The notes under the pieces: generated by a model | Told to the model about the DNA's origin: nothing | The model's database searches: none | The model's input: the letters and a program-made list of their open reading frames with translations, nothing else | DNA from: Chryseobacterium carnipullorum | Lineage (GTDB): Bacteria; Bacteroidota; Bacteroidia; Flavobacteriales; Weeksellaceae | Assembly: GCF_900142785.1 (NCBI RefSeq) | Contig: NZ_FRCD01000023.1 | Span: forward strand, 1 to 64,000 | Length of the DNA stretch: 64,000 nt | Reading direction: 5' to 3' | Part shown: one piece after another, positions 59,758 to 64,000 of the stretch | How the letters are laid out: every line of letters starts with the position of its first letter | Position numbering within the stretch: the stretch's first letter is position 1 | Made by a program: the position numbers and the translations under genes

Positions 59758-61404
59758 ATGCTTAGGAAAATTTCAATTGCGGCAGCGGCTTTATTGTCCG
59801 TAATTACAATCAATGCTCAGAAGAACAAAAATTCTCAGTTAGAAAGACCCAAATTAGTTGTAGGATTAGTCGTTGACCAGATGAGATGGGACTATCTGTA
59901 CCGTTTTTATAATAAATACGGAAACGATGGTTTTAAAAGACTTCTGAATACTGGATATTCTTTAAATAACGTTCACATTCCCTATGTACCTACCATTACT
60001 GCTTTGGGACATACCTGCATCTATACAGGTTCTGTACCTGCCATCCACGGGATTGCCGGAAACGACTGGACAGATAAAGAAACAGGAAAAAACGTATACT
60101 GTACGGCAGACGAAAGCGTTCAGCCGGTAGGAACAACCAATACAAAGACAGGAAGTCATTCTCCAAAAAATCTTTGGTCTACCACAGTGACTGATGAGTT
60201 GAGGCTGGCGACCAATTTCCAGGGAAAAGTAATCGGAGTTTCATTGAAAGACCGTGCTTCCATTCTTCCTGCAGGCCATACGCCGAACGGAGCATTTTGG
60301 TTTGATGACAGTACAGGAAATTTTATTACAAGTACCTGGTATATGAATGACCTGCCTCAGTGGGTAAAGTCTTTCAATTCTCAGAATCTTCCTGAAAAAT
60401 TAGTAGCAAACGGCTGGAACACTTTACTTCCGATCAACCAATATACAGAAAGCTCACCTGATAATTCTTCATGGGAAGGCCTTCTCGGAAGTGCAAAGAC
60501 CCCTGTTTTTCCTTACAGCAATTTAGCTCAGGATTATAAGACTAAAAAAGATAATATCCGTTATACGCCTTTCGGAAATACACTGACACTGAAATTGGCC
60601 GAAGCTTCTGTAGAAGGAGAGAAATTAGGGGGAGATAATATTACTGACTTTTTAGCCATCAACCTGGCTTCTACAGATTATGCAGGTCACAAATTCGGGC
60701 CCAATTCTATCGAAGTAGAAGATGTGTACTTAAGACTTGATCAGGATCTGGCTCAGTTTTTCAGCTATCTGGACTCAAAAGTAGGAAAGGGCGAGTATAC
60801 GGTTTTCCTTTCTGCTGACCACGGTGGAGCTCATTCAGTTGGATTTTTGAAAGAACATAAGATCACCACAGGATTCTTCGGAGAGGGAATGGAAAAAGAT
60901 ATCAACCAGAAACTGAAAGATAAATTCGGAGTTGATCAGCTCATCAATGCCGTAGATAATTATCAGATCTATTTTGACAGAAAGCTGATGAAGGATAATA
61001 AAATAGAATTGGATGACCTGAGAGATTTTACCATCAAAGAATTGCAGAAAGATCCTACTGTTTTGTATGCCGTGTCTGTAGATGAAGTTCAGGAAGCTAC
61101 GATTCCGGAACCGATTAAACAGAGAATCATCAACGGAATCAACAGACAGAGAAGCGGTGATATTCAGCTTATTTCTCATGATTCAATGCTTCCTCCTTAC
61201 TCTAAAACAGGAACTACCCATAGTGTATGGAATTCGTATGACTCTCACATTCCACTGATCTTTATGGGATGGGGAATCCATCAGGGAGAAAGTAATAAAG
61301 AATATCACATGACCGATATTGCCCCTACTGTTTCATCACTGCTGAAAATTCAGTTCCCGAGTGGAAATGTAGGAAACCCGATTACAGAGGTTATTGGAAG
61401 GTAA
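59758..61404 (+). CDS. pafA: Alkaline phosphatase PafA, NPP/AP superfamily
   Basis: A 548-residue exported alkaline phosphatase with a signal peptide (1-20, ending NA). It removes phosphate from many phosphomonoesters outside the inner membrane. Active-site residues match the Elizabethkingia PafA enzyme with a shift of two: Asp 40 (VVDQMRWD), nucleophile Thr 81 (PTITALGH), Asn 102 (GNDW), Lys 164 and Arg 166 (SLKDRAS), Asp 307 and His 311 (STDYAGH), Asp 354 and His 355 (SADHGGAH) and His 488 (GTTHSVW). All are present, so the enzyme should be active. It is monocistronic, with its own terminator. Confidence 0.95.
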   Translation: MLRKISIAAAALLSVITINAQKNKNSQLERPKLVVGLVVDQMRWDYLYRFYNKYGNDGFKRLLNTGYSLNNVHIPYVPTITALGHTCIYTGSVPAIHGIAGNDWTDKETGKNVYCTADESVQPVGTTNTKTGSHSPKNLWSTTVTDELRLATNFQGKVIGVSLKDRASILPAGHTPNGAFWFDDSTGNFITSTWYMNDLPQWVKSFNSQNLPEKLVANGWNTLLPINQYTESSPDNSSWEGLLGSAKTPVFPYSNLAQDYKTKKDNIRYTPFGNTLTLKLAEASVEGEKLGGDNITDFLAINLASTDYAGHKFGPNSIEVEDVYLRLDQDLAQFFSYLDSKVGKGEYTVFLSADHGGAHSVGFLKEHKITTGFFGEGMEKDINQKLKDKFGVDQLINAVDNYQIYFDRKLMKDNKIELDDLRDFTIKELQKDPTVLYAVSVDEVQEATIPEPIKQRIINGINRQRSGDIQLISHDSMLPPYSKTGTTHSVWNSYDSHIPLIFMGWGIHQGESNKEYHMTDIAPTVSSLLKIQFPSGNVGNPITEVIGR

Positions 61405-61426
61405 TAAAATTTCAAAGTATACAAAG

Positions 61427-61453
61427 CATTCCTTTCGGGGAATGTTTTTTTTT
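61427..61453 (+). terminator. pafA terminator
   Basis: CATTCC and GGAATG pair around CTTTCGG and are followed by a run of nine T. Confidence 0.85.
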
Positions 61454-61601
61454 GATAGATCGTGCTAATTATAAAAATTTTAATCCGGGTTTTCATTGGA
61501 TATGGTCAGCCCTCAAACGTTTATTTAAATAATCAATTATATTTAATTCTAGATTTTGGGATATATTTATATATTTGGAATACTAATTAAAATATTGAGT
61601 C

Positions 61602-61751
61602 ATGAAAAAATTATCACGAGAAAATCTGAAAATGATCAAGGGTAGCGGAAATGCATGTTCAGTTGATCTTACATGTCCGCAACTTCATATCTGCTGTAAT
61701 GGAGTTTGTTTGAAAACTACAGAAATAATATACCTACCCAACTGTGAATAG
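61602..61751 (+). CDS. Cys-rich peptide with bacteriocin-like leader
   Basis: A 49-residue peptide. The leader MKKLSRENLKMIKGSG is of the KLSRExLKxIxGG type seen in bacteriocin-like peptides of Chryseobacterium relatives, here with GSG for GG. The core has six Cys (NACSVDLTCPQLHICC, NGVCLK, NCE), enough for three disulfides. No processing enzyme, peptidase-ABC transporter or immunity gene is next to it. A terminator follows, so it is a unit of its own. Bacteriocin activity is not shown; it could also be a signal or secreted structural peptide. Confidence 0.72.
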   Translation: MKKLSRENLKMIKGSGNACSVDLTCPQLHICCNGVCLKTTEIIYLPNCE

Positions 61752-61850
61752 AAATAAGGATAATTACACTTTGGTATTTGATATTTCTGTTCTTAATTGA
61801 AAACGAATGGAATATAAAATCCAAGAGATTTTTAAGTAGTATAATATCCA

Positions 61851-61878
61851 AGAGATGCATAATCTGCATCTCTTTTTT
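61851..61878 (+). terminator. Terminator after the Cys-rich peptide
   Basis: AGAGATGCA pairs with TGCATCTCT around five bases and runs into T6. Confidence 0.85.
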
Positions 61879-61918
61879 TGGTATTAATTTCAAACAAATT
61901 ATATCTGTTGACAAAATT

Positions 61919-62734
61919 TTATTTGGAAGGTGTTGCTCTTATATTGATGGCATCGCGGTTTCCTGAACCAAATGTTATCCTGAAAGCAGTACCGCTTCCA
62001 CCGGCACCATTAACTGTAAGAGTATAGTTTCCGGCTGGTAATACTAAAGTAGAACGGGGTACAAGATAAAAATTACCGGTTGTGATAAAAGTTGAAAAAC
62101 TATTCGTATACGATAGTGTGGATAACCCAAATACTGTATTGATCGGTATGCTGGCAGGAGCTGCCGTAAATGAATAATATACATTACAAAGCTTAACCGC
62201 GTTATCCGTTATTCCAGCTCCTGTACCGCCCGGGGCAATACCTGAGTTGGTGAAAATTGCCGAGATATTGGAATCAAATTCCACTACAGAAGGTTTACTT
62301 AAAGTAAATGATACAGTAGCCAAAGTAATAGTTGTAATGGATCCGGTCGTGGTAGCTGCCGGAACATCTAAACTGATTGTACCAAGTGCATCGCCACCTA
62401 TGGTTCCTCCTGAAAGCATTGTTTTTTCAAACCAAGCTGTTTTTCTCTGCCATTGTGTTCCATCATTATAATATTCTCCCGGATAAACAGGATTGGCTGC
62501 TACAGTGGTATTGGTAGCAGTGTTATATACGGTCATTCCGGCAACATGCGCTGAAAGAGGAGAGGGATTATTGGTCGCTGTAAGCGCTACTCTCGGAAGC
62601 AAGAGTCCTTTATTGGTACTGCTGACCTCAAGCATAGCATTAGCGTTGGGGGAAGCAATGCCTATTCCTACCTGCGCCATCATTGTTGATGGAACACTTG
62701 AAAGAATGATAAATGCAGCAAATAAATTTTTCAT
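61919..62734 (-). CDS. Exported repeat-family surface protein, copy 1
   Basis: A 271-residue exported protein. The signal peptide (1-20, ending MMA) is followed by QVGIGIASPNANAMLEVSS and KGLLLPRVALTATNN, the usual opening of a large family of flavobacterial surface proteins. VYPGEYYNDGTQWQRK follows, then a beta-rich C-terminal half ending LPAGNYTLTVNGAGGSGTAF and IRATPSK. The role is unknown. It is the third of three tandem paralogs read leftwards, 41 bp after copy 2. Confidence 0.8.
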   Translation of the reverse strand: MKNLFAAFIILSSVPSTMMAQVGIGIASPNANAMLEVSSTNKGLLLPRVALTATNNPSPLSAHVAGMTVYNTATNTTVAANPVYPGEYYNDGTQWQRKTAWFEKTMLSGGTIGGDALGTISLDVPAATTTGSITTITLATVSFTLSKPSVVEFDSNISAIFTNSGIAPGGTGAGITDNAVKLCNVYYSFTAAPASIPINTVFGLSTLSYTNSFSTFITTGNFYLVPRSTLVLPAGNYTLTVNGAGGSGTAFRITFGSGNRDAINIRATPSK

Positions 62735-62775
62735 TGATTATGTTTTTAGTACGTTTAAAGTCAAAATTTTCCCAA

Positions 62776-63570
62776 CTATTTTGTTGGAGTGGCCTTAATC
62801 TGAACCATATCTCTGACTCCAGATCCATACGTAACTCTAAATGCATTACTGCTGGATGCCAATCCGTTGACATTGACCACATAATTTCCCGCTGGTAACA
62901 GAAGCGTGGCATGAGGCGCGGTATAAAAATTTCCTATAATGGTTGTAATATTGGCTGTAGTTGCATTCATATAAGTGATGGTGCTGTCTCCAAAAGGTGT
63001 ATTCACAGCTATTCCGCTTGGGGCTGTGGTAAAAACGAAATTGGAAGTCACTAGTTTTATGGCTGAATCTCCTAAGGGTATCGTACTGTCACCGCTGGCA
63101 TTAAATGACATCGAAATATTTCCACTGAACTCTACACTCGATGGTCTGTCCAGTGTAAAAGAAAATGTACTTAAAGTAGTCGTAGTAGGAGTGCCTGCAG
63201 CAATATCTACGGGAGTAGAGGAAAGGATATCGGCAATAGTCCCTCCTGTGATCATTCTTACATCATTCAGTGCAGACTTTCTCTGCCATTGGGTTCCATC
63301 ATTATAATATTCACCGGGGTATACCGGATTGGCAGCAACTGAAGTATTGGTTACCGTATTATATACCATCATTCCTGCCACATGAGCTGTTAACGGTGCC
63401 GGATTATTAGTAGCAGTCAATGCGACTCTGGGTAGTAAAATACCTTTGGTTGCACTTGTGATGTCCAACTCTGCATTCGTATTGGGAGCAGATAATCCCA
63501 CACCTACCTGGGCGTTTGTGAATGAAAAGAAGGCCAGAAATAAAGGGATCGTATATCTATTTTTTTTCAT
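62776..63570 (-). CDS. Exported repeat-family surface protein, copy 2
   Basis: A 264-residue paralog of copy 1. The same N-terminal signature is present (QVGVGLSAPNTNAELDITS, KGILLPRVALTATNNPAPL, NPVYPGEYYNDGTQWQRK). The same C-terminal fold is present too, with LLLPAGNYVVNVNGLASSSN, GVRDMVQIKATPTK. A signal peptide (1-20) is present. The middle parts are more variable than the ends. It lies 42 bp downstream of copy 3 in the same unit. Confidence 0.8.
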   Translation of the reverse strand: MKKNRYTIPLFLAFFSFTNAQVGVGLSAPNTNAELDITSATKGILLPRVALTATNNPAPLTAHVAGMMVYNTVTNTSVAANPVYPGEYYNDGTQWQRKSALNDVRMITGGTIADILSSTPVDIAAGTPTTTTLSTFSFTLDRPSSVEFSGNISMSFNASGDSTIPLGDSAIKLVTSNFVFTTAPSGIAVNTPFGDSTITYMNATTANITTIIGNFYTAPHATLLLPAGNYVVNVNGLASSSNAFRVTYGSGVRDMVQIKATPTK

Positions 63571-63612
63571 TTTGTGATATTTATTGGTGTTAAAAAATTG
63601 ATGAAGCTTTGA

Positions 63613-64000
63613 TTACTGTAATGGAGTCGCTCTGATCTGGATCATATCATGAGTTCCTCCACCATAACCAATTCTAAATGCAGTTCCGCTTAATGCTGTA
63701 CCTCTTAAATTAAGGACATAACTTCCTGCAGGTAAGGTAACCACTCCGTAAGGATTCAGATAAACATCTCCCGTTGCTGTTGCTGCGGCAGAAAGTGCGG
63801 TAGTATACGAGGCAGAATGATCACCAAAAAAAGCGGTTGTTGAAACTCCTGCAGGGGCCGTCGTAAACTGGAAATTAAGAGTACACAATTTTACAGCTCC
63901 ATCTGATAAAGGTGTGGTATTGCTTCCTGAAGCAGTATAGCGCGTAGAAACATCAGCACTGAACTCCACAGTAGACGGCCTGTCTAATGTAAAAGAAATC
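63613..64000 (-). CDS. Exported repeat-family surface protein, copy 3 (cut by the window edge)
   Basis: Only the C-terminal 128 codons are inside the window. The frame is open to the edge and reads FTLDRPSTVEFSADVST, then a region matching copies 1 and 2 (TLPAGSYVLNLRGTALSGTAF, HDMIQIRATPLQ). The GTG at 63969 is an internal codon, not a start. The start, signal peptide and N-terminal signature should lie beyond 64000. Confidence 0.8.
   Translation of the reverse strand, partial: ISFTLDRPSTVEFSADVSTRYTASGSNTTPLSDGAVKLCTLNFQFTTAPAGVSTTAFFGDHSASYTTALSAAATATGDVYLNPYGVVTLPAGSYVLNLRGTALSGTAFRIGYGGGTHDMIQIRATPLQ

Noticed and set aside
1..64000. CRISPR arrays, tRNA or rRNA genes, insertion sequences, prophage
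   Set aside because: I read the spacers for regular repeats, cloverleaf-like segments, transposase motifs and phage structural genes and found none that I could support.

Overview
This window looks like chromosomal DNA of a low-GC flavobacterium of the Chryseobacterium/Elizabethkingia group (Bacteroidota, Weeksellaceae). The signs are type IX secretion (T9SS) C-terminal sorting domains, promoters of the Bacteroidota type (TTTG/TTG, about 20 bp, TAnnTTTG), a PafA alkaline phosphatase whose active-site residues line up with the Elizabethkingia enzyme, a three-subunit SdhCAB complex, and small Cys-rich peptides with bacteriocin-like leaders. The species is an inference. I see no rRNA, tRNA, CRISPR array, insertion sequence or phage module.

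Layout. 1-11.6 kb: exported and envelope functions (CocE/NonD hydrolase, outer-membrane beta-barrel protein, BON lipoprotein plus BON/SH3 protein, GH92 glycosidase) around a dicarboxylate/amino-acid symporter and a phytanoyl-CoA dioxygenase-like protein. 11.7-17.7 kb: Mrp-type ATPase and NifU/Nfu Fe-S genes, a T9SS delta-60-repeat protein, and an NfeD-like/flotillin pair. 17.8-29.2 kb: a large T9SS choice-of-anchor-I protein, an NAD(P)-binding oxidoreductase translationally coupled to an unlisted 50-residue membrane protein, ppx-ppk1, dnaK and a membrane acyltransferase. 29.4-30.9 kb: a decayed stretch where a beta-barrel gene fragment is joined to the C-terminal half of a di-haem cytochrome c peroxidase. 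31.4-36.3 kb: the most interesting region, with two adjacent lipoprotein genes of the cholesterol-dependent-cytolysin-like (CDCL) family (one short, one long), a third lipoprotein whose promoter resembles that of the pair, and a four-gene cluster made of two copies of a module (tiny membrane protein plus paralogous roughly 120-residue protein). 36.7-47.7 kb: AraC regulator, nucleoid-associated protein, DUF3592-like protein, cyclase, and a six-gene operon ending in sdhCAB and starting with a bile-salt-hydrolase-like amidase, a porin and a DASS anion transporter. 48.1-51.9 kb: bacteriophytochrome kinase, haem oxygenase (makes its chromophore) and malate dehydrogenase. 52-59.7 kb: S41 peptidase, alpha/beta hydrolase, a frameshifted Cys-rich peptide gene, a TetR/SDR pair with two matching operators, and a GNAT/VOC/hypothetical operon. 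59.7-64 kb: pafA, an intact Cys-rich peptide gene and three tandem paralogous surface-protein genes, the last cut by the window edge.

Best candidate for a notable system: the CDCL short/long pair with the nearby lipoprotein. Related two-component CDCLs in Bacteroidota have been described as complement-like pore formers used against other bacteria, with self-protection by a surface lipoprotein. Here the toxin-like pair and the lipoprotein have promoters sharing an 11-base and an 8-base block at identical spacing, which suggests co-expression. The immunity role is an inference from context, not from homology that I can demonstrate.
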